The notes under the pieces were generated by a model that had not been told where the DNA came from, made no database searches, and saw nothing but the letters and a program-made list of their open reading frames with translations. From NCBI RefSeq assembly GCF_014635205.1, contig NZ_BMCN01000002.1, positions 186,001 through 250,000 on the forward strand: a stretch of DNA of 64,000 nucleotides. The letters are read 5' to 3'. Positions within the stretch are counted from its first letter, which is position 1; every line of letters starts with the position of its first letter. Shown in pieces: positions 44,207 to 54,561 of the stretch. A program made the translations under genes and the position numbers. The stretch is from Jeotgalicoccus aerolatus. Its GTDB lineage: Bacteria > Bacillota > Bacilli > Staphylococcales > Salinicoccaceae.

Positions 44207-44805
44207 TCGAACAAACTTCACCCGTACTTTCTATCAGTAAAACACATGATTTAACAAAAGTTGAAATAAGAAATAAGTATTTTGACGACTTGAGTATCGG
44301 CGATTCAGTCGCAGTTAATGGTGCCTGCTTAACTGTTACAGCACTCACGGCAGACGCTTTTTCTGTTGAGATTGTTAACGAAACAAGCAGTATAACGTCG
44401 TTATCTGAACTTGAAGCAGGAGATATTCTCAACTTAGAGCGAGCTATGCGGCTCGATCAGCGTTTAGGCGGACATATCGTATCCGGCCATGTCGACGGTA
44501 CAGGTGAAATATCTTCAATCGATAAGGACGGCGACGCTTTAGTCATCTCTGTAAAATGCAGCAGACAGCTGATGAAATATATGACTTTAAAAGGTTCTGT
44601 AACGATAGACGGTATCAGTTTGACGCTGTTTGATATTCAGCCTGAGCACAATACAATCATTTTAAATATTATTCCAGAGACGCAAAGTAAAACGAATATC
44701 TTACAAAGAAAGCAAGGAGATATCGTCAATATGGAGGCGGATATCATGATTAAACATCTTGACCATCTGCTTAATTTTGAGAAAGCGGGTGAACTTCATG
44801 TTTGA
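44191..44805 (+). CDS. ribE: Riboflavin synthase alpha subunit
   Basis: 204 residues made of two homologous beta-barrel halves: MFTGLIEQ start, VNGACLTVTAL and GQ-like QRLGGHIVSGHVDGTGEI in the first to second half, TIDGISLTLFDI in the second. Joins two lumazines to give riboflavin. Begins inside ribD with AGGAGG and ends inside ribBA. Confidence 0.94.
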   Translation: MFTGLIEQTSPVLSISKTHDLTKVEIRNKYFDDLSIGDSVAVNGACLTVTALTADAFSVEIVNETSSITSLSELEAGDILNLERAMRLDQRLGGHIVSGHVDGTGEISSIDKDGDALVISVKCSRQLMKYMTLKGSVTIDGISLTLFDIQPEHNTIILNIIPETQSKTNILQRKQGDIVNMEADIMIKHLDHLLNFEKAGELHV

Positions 44806-45967
44806 TTCTATAGACAGTGCACTGGAAGATTTAAAACAGGGAAAACTGATTATCGCAGTCGATGACGAGGATAGAGAAAATGAAGGTGACCTTGTCGGGA
44901 TTACAGAGTTTATCGATGCGGCAGCAATTAATTTTATGGCAAAGTATGCCAGAGGACTAATCTGTACGCCGGTATCGTCAGAAATTGCTGTCAAGGCCGG
45001 ACTTCAGCCAATGACAGAGCATAACAGCGACGGCTACCAGACAGCCTTCACGACTTCAATCGATCATGTGAATTCAACGACAGGTATTAGTGCATTTGAA
45101 CGCTTTAATACAACACGCGCTCTGATTGATGAGAATGTTTCACCTGAAACATTTAACCGTCCGGGTCACGTCTTTCCGCTGATTGCAAAAGACGGTGGTG
45201 TGCGTGAAAGAAACGGGCATACAGAAGCGGCAGTGGACCTTGCAAGACTGGCAGGTGCCAAACCTGCAGGTGTGATTTGTGAAATTATGAATGATGACGG
45301 GACCATGGCGCGTTTGGACGACTTAATGATTTATAAAGAAAAACATAACCTTAAAATTATCACGATAGAGATGCTACAAAAATATATTGAAAACATTCAA
45401 ACAGTTGCACTGGCGAGCCAAGTAAAGCTGCCGACAAAATTTGGCCGATTTAAAATGTATGATTTTGTCGACCGAAGTGGCAAGGAGCACTTGGCACTGG
45501 TTCATGGTGAACTTAAACCGCATATGAATGTCCGCATTCATTCTGAATGTTTGACAGGTGATGTATTTAAAAGTGCGCGCTGTGACTGCGGTGATCAATT
45601 GGATAAAGCAATGCAGATTATGAGTGAAGAAGATGGCATTATTTTGTATATGCGCCAGGAAGGACGAGGCATCGGTTTGACGAATAAGTTAAAAGCGTAT
45701 GAACTGATTGAACAAGGCTACGATACAGTGTCAGCCAATGAACATCTGGGCTTCGATGCAGACCTTAGAACATACGAAGAAGCTGCGGCAATGCTGAAGC
45801 ATCTCAATGTTGAAGAAGTGACTCTCCTCAGCAATAATCCCCGAAAGATTAAGGGGCTGGCTGATGAAGGTATCATCGTGCATTCACGTGAACATATTAC
45901 AGCAGCAAATATATATAATCAGGACTATTTAAAAACAAAAAAAGAGAAGCTTGGACATCTTTTATAG
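44798..45967 (+). CDS. ribBA: Bifunctional DHBP synthase / GTP cyclohydrolase II
   Basis: 389 residues from ATG 44798, overlapping ribE by eight bases. N-terminal DHBP synthase: [13 protein letters not shown] acid loop, RPGHVFPL and [10 protein letters not shown]-terminal GTP cyclohydrolase II: zinc cysteines in [17 protein letters not shown], and [11 protein letters not shown]. The two activities supply the four-carbon unit and the pyrimidine precursor for riboflavin. Confidence 0.95.
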   Translation: MFDSIDSALEDLKQGKLIIAVDDEDRENEGDLVGITEFIDAAAINFMAKYARGLICTPVSSEIAVKAGLQPMTEHNSDGYQTAFTTSIDHVNSTTGISAFERFNTTRALIDENVSPETFNRPGHVFPLIAKDGGVRERNGHTEAAVDLARLAGAKPAGVICEIMNDDGTMARLDDLMIYKEKHNLKIITIEMLQKYIENIQTVALASQVKLPTKFGRFKMYDFVDRSGKEHLALVHGELKPHMNVRIHSECLTGDVFKSARCDCGDQLDKAMQIMSEEDGIILYMRQEGRGIGLTNKLKAYELIEQGYDTVSANEHLGFDADLRTYEEAAAMLKHLNVEEVTLLSNNPRKIKGLADEGIIVHSREHITAANIYNQDYLKTKKEKLGHLL

Positions 45968-45980
45968 GAGGACTCAAATC

Positions 45981-46448
45981 ATGAATGAATTGACAAAAAC
46001 AATGAACGGTGAAGATTTAAAAATAGCAATTGTGACTGCGGAGTTTAATGATTTTATTACCAGCAGACTTTTAGACGGTGCACATCACACTTTATTAAAG
46101 CATGGTGTGAAAGAAGAAAATATTGATTCAGTCCATGTACCGGGAGCTTTTGAACTGCCGCTGACAGCAAAAACACTCGCTGAAACAAATAAATATGACA
46201 GCGTAATTACACTCGGCTGTGTTATCAGAGGCAGTACAACGCACTATGATTATGTTTGCAATGAAGCTGCAAAAGGTATAAGCCATGTAGGACTGTCAAC
46301 TGGGATCCCCGTTATTTTTGGCGTTATAACGACTGAAAATATTGAACAAGCGATCGACCGTGCGGGTGCTAAAGTTGGTAATAAGGGGTCGGAAGCTGCT
46401 ATAACGGCAATAGAAATGGCAAGTGTACTTCAAAGTATCAAAGGATAA
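45981..46448 (+). CDS. ribH: 6,7-dimethyl-8-ribityllumazine synthase
   Basis: 155 residues from ATG 45981 (AGGAGG). [35 protein letters not shown] with catalytic His, and [10 protein letters not shown] are all typical. Forms an icosahedral shell that makes lumazine from the pyrimidine and DHBP. Thirteen bases after ribBA. Confidence 0.95.
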   Translation: MNELTKTMNGEDLKIAIVTAEFNDFITSRLLDGAHHTLLKHGVKEENIDSVHVPGAFELPLTAKTLAETNKYDSVITLGCVIRGSTTHYDYVCNEAAKGISHVGLSTGIPVIFGVITTENIEQAIDRAGAKVGNKGSEAAITAIEMASVLQSIKG

Positions 46449-46465
46449 TATCTGGAGGTCATTGA

Positions 46466-46945
46466 ATGATAACCGAAACGGACAGAGCATACTTAAAACG
46501 CAGCGTAGAACTTGCAGAGCAGGCACTGAATACAGGGAACTCCCCCTTTGGCTCAGTGCTCGTTTCACAAGAAGGTAAAATACTGTTTGAAGATCATAAC
46601 CATGATAAAGATGGAGACAGAACGCAGCATCCTGAGTATGCTGTCGTTAAATGGGCACTGGAACACTTGACGGAAGAGGAACGCCGAAATACCGTTGTCT
46701 ATACTTCAGGGGAACACTGCTCGATGTGTTCTTCGGCACATGCCTTAGCAGGCCTCGGCCGTATTGTTTACGCCAGTTCTTCAGCACAATTAAGAGCATG
46801 GCAAAAAGAACTGAGTGTTAATCAGAGTGGACCCTTAAAAGGTTTGAGTATTGAAGACGTCGTTAACGATACACCAATCGACGGACCAGATCAGGAGTTG
46901 TCAGAAGCAGTTAAACAGCTGCAAATTGAATACTATAAAAAATAA
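46466..46945 (+). CDS. Nucleoside/nucleobase deaminase family protein
   Basis: 159 residues of the cytidine deaminase-like zinc fold. Zinc and catalytic residues are kept in QHPEYAVVKWA (HxE) and EHCSMCSSA (CxxC), but the usual Pro before the first Cys is His and HAE is HPE. C-terminus ELSEAVKQLQIEYYKK. It starts 18 bases after ribH with GGAGG and no terminator between, so it is probably co-transcribed under the FMN switch. Relation to riboflavin synthesis is unknown; a purine or cytosine salvage role is as likely. Confidence 0.82.
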   Translation: MITETDRAYLKRSVELAEQALNTGNSPFGSVLVSQEGKILFEDHNHDKDGDRTQHPEYAVVKWALEHLTEEERRNTVVYTSGEHCSMCSSAHALAGLGRIVYASSSAQLRAWQKELSVNQSGPLKGLSIEDVVNDTPIDGPDQELSEAVKQLQIEYYKK

Positions 46946-46948
46946 AAA

Positions 46949-46976
46949 CAGGCAGCGGAATAATTTCCGCTGCCTG
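46949..46976. terminator. Terminator after the rib operon
   Basis: 12-bp perfect stem CAGGCAGCGGAA / TTCCGCTGCCTG with loop TAAT. A strong A-run on the left makes it better for the convergent RND gene than for the rib operon. Confidence 0.85.
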
Positions 46977-46990
46977 AACTATTTTGTGAG

Positions 46991-49900
46991 CTATTTTTCC
47001 TTGCCGTATCTAAATTTGTAATAAAAGTAGTAAAGCGCCGGTGTTGCAATCATTGATAACAGTGTCGAGAAAGCCAGTCCGGCAATGACAGTGACTGCGA
47101 GGGGCTCAAACAGGACATCACCGCTTAATGCTACTGGTACGAGTGCAAGTATGCTCGTGACTGTCGTTAGAATAATCGGCTTAAATCTGGCGCGGCCGCT
47201 TTCGTAAATCGCTTGGTATATATCATTGACGCTGCCGTCTTTACGGCGCAGTTCGATAAAGTCAATTAAGACTATCGCATTCCTGACGACGATACCAGTT
47301 AAGGAGACCATCCCCATAATACCGAGGAAGCTGATCGGTGTCTGAGTGACAAACAAGCCGATAATTCCTCCGCTGATTGCCAGGAAGATACTGAAAACAA
47401 TAATCAGCGGCAGAATGAGTGAATTAAATTCAAATGCAATAACGAGATAGACCAGTATCAGTATTACTGAGAATAATATACCGATTTCAACAAAGAAGTC
47501 TGTCTGGTCGGACGATTCACCGCCAACGATAACTTCTGTGCTGCTTTCAAGGTCTTCACAGTATTTGCTGATTAAAGTTTCCAGCTCGGCTTCATCGGCT
47601 GCGTATACTTGAAGTTCGGCTGTTCTTTCACCGTTCTTATGCTGGATGACGGAAGTATCTTCTGTTTCTTCGACCGTGACAAAATCACTTAGCGGATACA
47701 TCACAGGCCGGCCATCTTCCATGTTCACAATTTCAATGTTATTAAGATCGTATTCATCAGAATATTTTAGAGATAATTCTTTGCTGCTGCCGTTTTCTAT
47801 AACTTCCTGCAGCGGTATGCCTTCAGACATCATGTTCAGTTCATTCTTCACTTGTGAAATCGATATGTCATTTTCTTCAAGTGCCTCGAAATCGATACTG
47901 TACTGAAGTGTTTCTACAGAATTTCCAATATTACTTGTAACAGTTATTTCTTCATTTTCAAGTAAGTCAGTGAGCCCGCCAACAGCTGCATCTAGAATAT
48001 TTAAATCTTCTTCATAGAACTCTACAGTTACTGGAGCACTGGCAGGCGGCCCCTGGATGATGGTTTCCATAAAGATTTTCGCATCGGGGAAGGCTTCCTG
48101 GAGTTCTGATTCGTATTCATCGATCGTCGCTGAGGCACTCATCTGTTCTTTATCGATTTGAAGTGCAATCTGTGCCGTATTCTCTCCTGCCTGATCAAGC
48201 GAAGCACCAAATAAATTCGGCAGACCCTGCCCTGTAAAGATTGATGAATTTTCAACATGATTCATTTCGCGTAGCAGATAATCTAAAATCTCTTGTGAGG
48301 ACTCGTGTGTCTGCTCTATCGTCTGTCCTTCATCAAATATTAAATCTATCGTTACTTCAGAACGGTCAGCCTCAGGGAAAAACTCAAACGGTGTGAAGCG
48401 GACGAGTCCGATAGATAGTAAGGCAACTGCAAGTATAATAATAAAGGCCAGCAAGGGACGTTTTAATACTTTCGGCAGCACTTTATCTGCATAGATTTTA
48501 CTGCCCCATTCAAATGCTTTACCTAAAATACCCGGGTGCTCAGGTACCTTTCTTGATGAAATCACATGACGCATAGCTGGAATAAATGTCAGTGCGAGCA
48601 CCGTTGAAACAATCATGGTAGATATTAGAATACTCGGCAGAGCCTTTATAAAGTCGCCATTTGCGCCGGACAGCAGCAGGAGCGGTGAAAACGTAAAGAC
48701 AATCGCTGCTGTCGAGGCAATGACTGACGGTGCGACTTCTTTGACACCATTATATATAGCCTCTGATTTGCTGTCACCAAGTGAAAATCGGCGTTCAATA
48801 TTATCGTTGACGACGATAGAGTCATCGACGAGAATACCGAGTGCGATAATTAATCCAATAACTGAAATCTGGTTTAAATCGACACCGAGCCACGGTACTG
48901 GAATCAAGCCGATAAAAATCGAAATCAGCACGGTAAGCATGACGGTGATTGAGCCGAACAGCGACAGACCGATCGATGTACCGATAATCACTGCGATCAC
49001 TGCAATTAGAAGTGATGTATATAAACTGATAAAGATATCCTCGACATTTTCACGTTCAGACGAAATGTTATCCACTGTCACAGTGTCAGGTAAGTTTTTA
49101 AAGCCGTCATTAACGACTGCTTCAACATTTTCTGAGACTGAGGGCACATCTTCCCCGCTCGATAATGACACGGTAAACGATATTGCTTCCCTGCCGTTGT
49201 ACTGCACGATATCTTCCGGTGCATTTTCAACAGTTTCGATAGATGCAACATCTAAAAGCGGCACCCGATTTTCACCGATACGCACTTGCTCCAGTGTTTC
49301 AAGAGCTGCTGTATCTTCAAATGAAAGACGGATTATATTTTCATCCTCGACATCCTGTAAAAGAGCGACGGGACTGAGAGACGAGTCAATTTCATTCATA
49401 ATTTCATTGGGATTCAGCTGTTCTACTGACATCGCGTCCCAGTCCAGCTGGATTTCGTATTCAGAGTCCCGGTAGCCTTTAATTGTAACGCTGTCGACAC
49501 CATCCATCTGTGACACTTCTTCTTTTAAATTTTCAATATCATCCCTTGCTGATTCAAGGTTGTCAAAAGAATCACTATGTATTTGATAACTTAAAAGCGG
49601 AAATGCATTAGTAATAGATTCTACCTCCGGCTGGGCAGCATTTTCAGGCAGACTACTGCTGATGCCCTGTACCAGATTATTGACGTCATTCAGAACATTG
49701 TCGGGAGTACTATCATCACTGAGAGAAAGTGTGATGACCGAAACGTTATCTTCTGATACGGAAGTGACGTCTTCAATATCTTCAATACTGAACATTTCAG
49801 TTTCAATAATATTGGTAATGTTTTGTTCTATGTCATCTTTATTAGCGCCCGGCCAAGCAGTGACAACATTAATCAAATTCACTTCTGTTTCGGGAATCTC

Positions 49901-50008
49901 ACGCTGATCAATCGTTAGAAAAGTATATACGCCGACAATCGACAGCGTAAAAATTAAAACGATAAATAAGAGACTTCTCTGTAATAGTAAATCTGCCAGT
50001 TTCTTCAT
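46991..50008 (-). CDS. RND efflux transporter permease (second)
   Basis: 1005 residues. Starts with one helix (SLLFIVLIFTLSIVGVYTF), the QREIPETEV motif in place of LPLQLMPNIQ, then the usual 2 x (1 + 5) helix pattern: GLIIALGILVDDSIVVNDNIERR in helix 4 and LTGIVVRNAIVLIDFIELRR in helix 10. It differs clearly from the pump at 18369. Start ATG 50008 with GAGGATG. No regulator or accessory gene is adjacent. Substrate unknown; this QREIPE type is widespread in Gram-positives. Confidence 0.92.
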   Translation of the reverse strand: MKKLADLLLQRSLLFIVLIFTLSIVGVYTFLTIDQREIPETEVNLINVVTAWPGANKDDIEQNITNIIETEMFSIEDIEDVTSVSEDNVSVITLSLSDDSTPDNVLNDVNNLVQGISSSLPENAAQPEVESITNAFPLLSYQIHSDSFDNLESARDDIENLKEEVSQMDGVDSVTIKGYRDSEYEIQLDWDAMSVEQLNPNEIMNEIDSSLSPVALLQDVEDENIIRLSFEDTAALETLEQVRIGENRVPLLDVASIETVENAPEDIVQYNGREAISFTVSLSSGEDVPSVSENVEAVVNDGFKNLPDTVTVDNISSERENVEDIFISLYTSLLIAVIAVIIGTSIGLSLFGSITVMLTVLISIFIGLIPVPWLGVDLNQISVIGLIIALGILVDDSIVVNDNIERRFSLGDSKSEAIYNGVKEVAPSVIASTAAIVFTFSPLLLLSGANGDFIKALPSILISTMIVSTVLALTFIPAMRHVISSRKVPEHPGILGKAFEWGSKIYADKVLPKVLKRPLLAFIIILAVALLSIGLVRFTPFEFFPEADRSEVTIDLIFDEGQTIEQTHESSQEILDYLLREMNHVENSSIFTGQGLPNLFGASLDQAGENTAQIALQIDKEQMSASATIDEYESELQEAFPDAKIFMETIIQGPPASAPVTVEFYEEDLNILDAAVGGLTDLLENEEITVTSNIGNSVETLQYSIDFEALEENDISISQVKNELNMMSEGIPLQEVIENGSSKELSLKYSDEYDLNNIEIVNMEDGRPVMYPLSDFVTVEETEDTSVIQHKNGERTAELQVYAADEAELETLISKYCEDLESSTEVIVGGESSDQTDFFVEIGILFSVILILVYLVIAFEFNSLILPLIIVFSIFLAISGGIIGLFVTQTPISFLGIMGMVSLTGIVVRNAIVLIDFIELRRKDGSVNDIYQAIYESGRARFKPIILTTVTSILALVPVALSGDVLFEPLAVTVIAGLAFSTLLSMIATPALYYFYYKFRYGKEK

Positions 50009-50109
50009 CTTGCATCCTCAATTCTATTCGTAACATTTTTATGCTCGTAACTCTAGTATATAGTAAACAAAATGCGGGGATACATTAATTGGTAATTAAC
50101 TTAAAAAAT

Positions 50110-50132
50110 ACTCACCAATATTATTGGTGAGT
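50110..50132 (-). terminator. Terminator of the DUF6176 gene
   Basis: ACTCACCAAT / ATTGGTGAGT stem, three-base loop, followed on the minus strand by ATTTTTTAA. Confidence 0.8.
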
Positions 50133-50137
50133 TTTCT

Positions 50138-50479
50138 TTATCTGATTAACTGTCTTAAATGTTCGGGCAGCATGACAACTTCTGCCTGCATGTCTGCAGG
50201 ACGGAATGTCTGATCAATACATGCCTCCATATATTCAAGGTGTTTTTCATCAAGAGGAGTATCGTCGATCGTCTCGCTGCCGTCGTCACTCTGAATGCTG
50301 TACCAGTATAAGTATTCAACATCCATAAAGACTTCGCGGAAAATTGTTTCAACATACATTTTTTCACCTTCAAGATTTAAAAGCACATCATCCATATTAT
50401 CGCGCATATATTCGATCCACTCATCGACCAGGCTGCTCTTTCCCTCTTTAACTTTGAACTTTGTCAGTTCAGCTCTCAT
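50138..50479 (-). CDS. DUF6176 family protein
   Basis: 113 residues with the start ELTKFKVKEGKSSLVDEWIEY, then GEKMYVETIFRE and LYWYSIQ, and the end EVVMLPEHLR. This pattern is that of DUF6176, small soluble proteins of Firmicutes with a likely dimeric ferredoxin-like fold. Function not known. Start ATG 50479 with GGAGGG. A single-gene unit. Confidence 0.8.
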   Translation of the reverse strand: MRAELTKFKVKEGKSSLVDEWIEYMRDNMDDVLLNLEGEKMYVETIFREVFMDVEYLYWYSIQSDDGSETIDDTPLDEKHLEYMEACIDQTFRPADMQAEVVMLPEHLRQLIR

Positions 50480-50645
50480 ATTATCCCTCCCTGTAAATCT
50501 GCTGTACTTCGTATTTCGTATCTTATTTATATTTTATATGAAAATTAATACGGATGCGAATTTCTAATATGCATCTATAAAGAAATTTATATATTTCATC
50601 TGCTATACTTACAGTAAACACTATGTATTAGGAGCTAAAATAAAT

Positions 50646-52097
50646 ATGAAAGAAAAGCTTAAAAGGGAATGGCTGACTGCTCCAGGGACGAATATTATGG
50701 CAGGAATCGTCGTCGCTTTGGCATTAATTCCGGAAGCCATTGCGTTCTCCATCATCGCAGGAGTCGATCCGATGGTTGGATTGTACGCTTCGTTTTTAAT
50801 TGCAGTCATTATTTCATTTGTCGGCGGCAGGCCGGCAATGATTTCAGCTGCCACTGGTGCAGTTGCACTGATTGTTGTACCGCTGGTTAGAGAGTATGGT
50901 GTAGAATACTTATTTGCAGCAACGATATTAATGGGGATCATTCAAATCATCCTCGGTATTTTTAAAGTCGGAAAGCTGCTTAAATTTATTCCGAATTCAG
51001 TGATGATCGGTTTCGTAAATGCTTTGGCAATCATGATTTTTATCGCGCAGCTGCAGCATATATTTGGCATTTCATTTGATACATATATTTATGTCATTAT
51101 TACGATAGCAATTTTATATATACTGCCGAGGTTCCTCAAAAAAGTACCAGCACCGCTTATCGCTTTAGTTGTACTGACAGGATGCTATATTCTATTCGGT
51201 GCTGAAGTGCGTACGGTGGGAGATTTAGGGGTGATTGAAAAGTCACTGCCCTCATTTATCATACCGGATGTGCCATTTAACCTAGAGACTCTAAAAATAA
51301 TTTTCCCCTACTCGCTGTCTATGGCGATTGTCGGACTGGTTGAGAGCCTGCTGACGGCACGTATTGTTGACAATGCAACGGACACATACAGCAGTAAAAA
51401 CAAGGAGTCACGCGGACAAGGGATTGCCAACCTGATTACCGGCTTTTTCGGCGGTATGGGCGGCTGTGCAATGATTGGACAATCTGTCATTAACGTAAGG
51501 TCAGGTGCGACAACGAGACTGTCAACCTTTACAGCAGGTGTCGTATTGATGATTTTAATTATTGTTTTTGGTGATCTCGTCGTTCAGATTCCGATGCCGA
51601 TACTGGCCGGGATTATGGTAGTCGTCACAATCAGTACTTTTGATTGGAAAACATTTAAGTATATGAAGGCGGCACCGCGTACGGATGTTTTTGTAATGGT
51701 TATGACAGTGTTTACTATTCTCCTCACTAATAACTTGGCAGTTGGTGTCATTCTTGGCGTATTCTTTAGTGCGATCTTCTTTGCAACTAAAATATCTAAA
51801 GTGAAAGTCACTGAAGAATTGATCAATGATCATCACGTATTTTATTTTGAAGGTCAAATATTCTTCGCTTCTATCGACACGATGATTGAGCAGCTGGAAT
51901 TTAAAAAGTATGATAAAGATATTCGTCTGAACTTTTCTAAAGCACACCTTTGGGATGATTCTGCTGTAGATGCAATCGATACTATGGTGAGAAAGTTTGA
52001 AGATAAAGGCAATACTGTTTACGTTGATAAATTGAATGCAGACAGCAGGAAAATTGTAAAAGAACTCAGTCAGCTGAACGAGCAGCATTTAACATAA
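50646..52097 (+). CDS. SulP family anion transporter with STAS domain
   Basis: 483 residues. About twelve membrane helices with the SulP marks [22 protein letters not shown] and [19 protein letters not shown], then a C-terminal STAS domain (about 385-480). SulP proteins carry sulfate, bicarbonate or dicarboxylates. It is followed 18 bases later by a Usp gene on the same strand, so the pair is an operon; a SulP-Usp pairing suggests a bicarbonate or stress link. Start ATG 50646 with AGGAG. Confidence 0.9.
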   Translation: MKEKLKREWLTAPGTNIMAGIVVALALIPEAIAFSIIAGVDPMVGLYASFLIAVIISFVGGRPAMISAATGAVALIVVPLVREYGVEYLFAATILMGIIQIILGIFKVGKLLKFIPNSVMIGFVNALAIMIFIAQLQHIFGISFDTYIYVIITIAILYILPRFLKKVPAPLIALVVLTGCYILFGAEVRTVGDLGVIEKSLPSFIIPDVPFNLETLKIIFPYSLSMAIVGLVESLLTARIVDNATDTYSSKNKESRGQGIANLITGFFGGMGGCAMIGQSVINVRSGATTRLSTFTAGVVLMILIIVFGDLVVQIPMPILAGIMVVVTISTFDWKTFKYMKAAPRTDVFVMVMTVFTILLTNNLAVGVILGVFFSAIFFATKISKVKVTEELINDHHVFYFEGQIFFASIDTMIEQLEFKKYDKDIRLNFSKAHLWDDSAVDAIDTMVRKFEDKGNTVYVDKLNADSRKIVKELSQLNEQHLT

Positions 52098-52115
52098 GTA
52101 CCGGGAGGAATTTTT

Positions 52116-52520
52116 ATGTATAAATCAATATTACTTGCAGCAGACGGATCAGATAACAGTTTCAGAGCAGCTAAAGAAACTTTGAATTTTATCAATGAAA
52201 ATACGAAGGTGACTATACTCAATGTAATACAAGTTGAGAAGTCTAAAGATGCAATACTTCACGGCGAAGATATTGTTAGGGAACAGAAAGAAAAACTGGC
52301 AGATATAATGCGGCTATACGAAAATGAAAACGTTACTTATAACGTTATATTCGAACGTGGCATACCTGATGAGACTGTGGTTAAAGCAGCTAACGACGGA
52401 GATTTTAACATAATAGTGCTTGGCAATAGAGGTTTAAATGCACTGAAGGGAATGATGATGGGCAGTGTCAGTCATAAAGTAGCGAAGCGGGCTAATATTC
52501 CAGTGTTAATAGTTAAATAA
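52116..52520 (+). CDS. Universal stress protein, UspA family (copy 3)
   Basis: 134 residues, start MYKSILLAADGS. Unlike the copies at 1603 and 3309, it keeps the ATP loop GNRGLNALKGMMMGSVSHK (G-x2-G-x9-G-S) complete. Start ATG 52116 with GGGAGG. Co-transcribed with the SulP gene and ends at its own terminator. Confidence 0.92.
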   Translation: MYKSILLAADGSDNSFRAAKETLNFINENTKVTILNVIQVEKSKDAILHGEDIVREQKEKLADIMRLYENENVTYNVIFERGIPDETVVKAANDGDFNIIVLGNRGLNALKGMMMGSVSHKVAKRANIPVLIVK

Positions 52521-52524
52521 AAGT

Positions 52525-52556
52525 AAGGTGAGTGTAGAAGACGCTCACCTTTTTAT
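52525..52556 (+). terminator. Terminator of the sulP-usp operon
   Basis: AAGGTGAG / CTCACCTT stem (52525-52532, 52544-52551) with T-rich tail. Confidence 0.75.
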
Positions 52557-52656
52557 ATTCAGTTATTTTAATTATCAGTAAATTGAAAGCCTTTACATTT
52601 GGCTTTGGATTTAGGTAGAATGAAAGTATCAATAAATATAACAAGGGGGAAATGTA

Positions 52657-54177
52657 ATGGTATTTGAATTTCCGAATAAAGCAGACGCTAAGTATAAGAT
52701 TAAAACGCAGTACGAAAACTATATCGGCGGAGAGTGGACGGCACCTTCAGACGGGGAATACTTCGATAATGAATCACCGGTAATCGGTGAAAAAGTATCA
52801 AAAGTACCTCGCTCAAAACAGGACGATGTAGATAAAGCGGTCGCAGCAGCACGTGAAGCGCAGAAGTCTTGGGGATTGACTTCAGTGACTGAACGAAGCA
52901 ATATACTTTTGAAAATTGCAGACCGGGTTGAAAAACATTTAGAAGAACTGGCTGTACTGGAAACGTTCGAGAATGGTAAAGCTGTTCGTGAAACCCTGAA
53001 TGCTGACTTGCCGTTAGTCGTTGATCACTTCAGATATTTTGCAGGTGTTATCCGAGGACAAGAAGGCGGTATTTCACAAATTGACAATGATACAGTCGCG
53101 TACCACTACCACGAACCGCTGGGTGTTGTTGGACAGATTATTCCGTGGAACTTCCCGCTCTTAATGGCGACCTGGAAAATCGCACCGGCACTTGCTGCGG
53201 GGAACTCGATTGTCCTAAAGCCGGCAGAACAAACGCCGACGACAATTCTTCACTTAGCAGAACTTATAGGAGACCTGCTGCCTAAAGGTGTACTCAACAT
53301 CGTTAACGGCTTTGGTTCAGAAGCAGGACAGGCACTTGCAACTCATACAGGAATTAATAAAATTGCCTTTACCGGCGAAACGACGACAGGCCGTATCATT
53401 ATGCAGAATGCCAGTCAAAATATTATCCCTGTAACGCTGGAATTAGGCGGGAAATCACCGAATATTTTTGCTAAAGATGTTATGGATGCAGATGATGAAT
53501 ATCTGGATAAAGCAATCGAAGGTTTAGTAATGTTCGCATTAAACCAAGGGGAAGTATGTACTTGTCCATCACGTGCATTAGTGCATGAAGATATCTTTGA
53601 TGAATTTATGGAACGCGTCATCAAACGTGTTGAAGAAATTAAAGTCGGCAATCCGTTAGATCCGAACACTATGATGGGTGCTCAGACTTCAAATGAACAG
53701 AAAGAAAAAATTGCTTCTTATCTTGATATCGGTAAAAAAGAAGGGGCAGAAATACTGACAGGCGGAAACTTAAAAGAAGTCGACGGCGATATCGAAAACG
53801 GATATTATTTCGAACCGACTATCTTTAAAGGCCATAATAAGATGCGCATCTTCCAGGAAGAAATTTTTGGGCCGGTACTTGCAGTAGCCACTTACAAAGA
53901 TGACGATGAAGCAATCGAAATTGCAAACGATACACTGTACGGACTTGGCGCAGGCGTATGGACACGCAGCCAGAACAGAGCATATCGTTTAGGACGTGCA
54001 ATTCAGGCGGGTCGTGTATGGGTAAACACTTACCATGACTACCCTGCTCACGCAGCATTTGGCGGTTATAAAATGAGTGGTATTGGCCGGGAAAACCATA
54101 AGATGATGCTTGGACACTATCAGCAGACTAAAAACCTGCTGGTCAGCTACAGTGAATCACCAAAAGGATTTTTCTAA
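52657..54177 (+). CDS. NAD-dependent aldehyde dehydrogenase (AldA/ExaC-like)
   Basis: 506 residues. Motifs: [33 protein letters not shown] with Glu262, and catalytic Cys301 in [12 protein letters not shown], with a second Cys at 303, typical of the acetaldehyde dehydrogenase (ExaC/AldA) group. C-terminus [21 protein letters not shown]. Oxidises acetaldehyde or similar aldehydes to acids. The next gene (DUF779) starts directly after the stop. Start ATG 52657 with AGGGGG. Confidence 0.93.
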   Translation: MVFEFPNKADAKYKIKTQYENYIGGEWTAPSDGEYFDNESPVIGEKVSKVPRSKQDDVDKAVAAAREAQKSWGLTSVTERSNILLKIADRVEKHLEELAVLETFENGKAVRETLNADLPLVVDHFRYFAGVIRGQEGGISQIDNDTVAYHYHEPLGVVGQIIPWNFPLLMATWKIAPALAAGNSIVLKPAEQTPTTILHLAELIGDLLPKGVLNIVNGFGSEAGQALATHTGINKIAFTGETTTGRIIMQNASQNIIPVTLELGGKSPNIFAKDVMDADDEYLDKAIEGLVMFALNQGEVCTCPSRALVHEDIFDEFMERVIKRVEEIKVGNPLDPNTMMGAQTSNEQKEKIASYLDIGKKEGAEILTGGNLKEVDGDIENGYYFEPTIFKGHNKMRIFQEEIFGPVLAVATYKDDDEAIEIANDTLYGLGAGVWTRSQNRAYRLGRAIQAGRVWVNTYHDYPAHAAFGGYKMSGIGRENHKMMLGHYQQTKNLLVSYSESPKGFF

Positions 54178-54513
54178 TTGGCAGTACTTGAACAAGTCTA
54201 TGCGACTGATCAGGCCAGATCACTTATTAAAGAATTAAAAGAAGAACACGGAGACTTAATTTTTCACCAGTCAGGGGGGTGCTGCGACGGTTCCAGTCCG
54301 ATGTGCCTAAAAGAAGGCATGATGATTATAGGAGATGTCGACGTGCAGCTTGGTGAAATAGAAGGTGTGCCTTTTTATATGAACCATAAGCAGTATGAAT
54401 ACTGGAAGCATACGCAAATTACGCTTGATGTTGTTAAAGGCATCGGCGGTATGTTTAGTGTAGAAGGACCGAGAGGTGTCCGGTTTCATATTAGAAGTGA
54501 ACCGATAGAATAA
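54178..54513 (+). CDS. DUF779 family protein
   Basis: 111 residues from TTG 54178, directly after the TAA of the aldehyde dehydrogenase gene, with AAAGGAT inside that gene. The cysteine-rich motif HQSGGCCDGSSPMC (about 31-44) and the end GPRGVRFHIRS define DUF779. It is commonly found beside ExaC-type aldehyde dehydrogenases in other phyla, so it probably assists them, for example in metal or cofactor handling. Mechanism unknown. Confidence 0.9.
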   Translation: MAVLEQVYATDQARSLIKELKEEHGDLIFHQSGGCCDGSSPMCLKEGMMIIGDVDVQLGEIEGVPFYMNHKQYEYWKHTQITLDVVKGIGGMFSVEGPRGVRFHIRSEPIE

Positions 54514-54517
54514 AAAA

Positions 54518-54557
54518 GAGTCACATATGACTGAGTAATGTCATATGTGACTCTTTT
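54518..54557. terminator. Bidirectional terminator
   Basis: 14-bp perfect stem GAGTCACATATGAC / GTCATATGTGACTC (54518-54531, 54540-54553), loop of eight, T-runs on both sides. Confidence 0.9.
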
Positions 54558-54561
54558 ATTT

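Noticed and set aside
48615-49475. 286-codon plus-strand frame inside the second RND gene
   Set aside because: Antisense to a well-supported 1005-residue transporter; product is Ser/Thr-rich shadow sequence without a ribosome site.
51555-52088. 177-codon minus-strand frame inside sulP
   Set aside because: Antisense to the transporter and STAS domain, no homology and no start signal.
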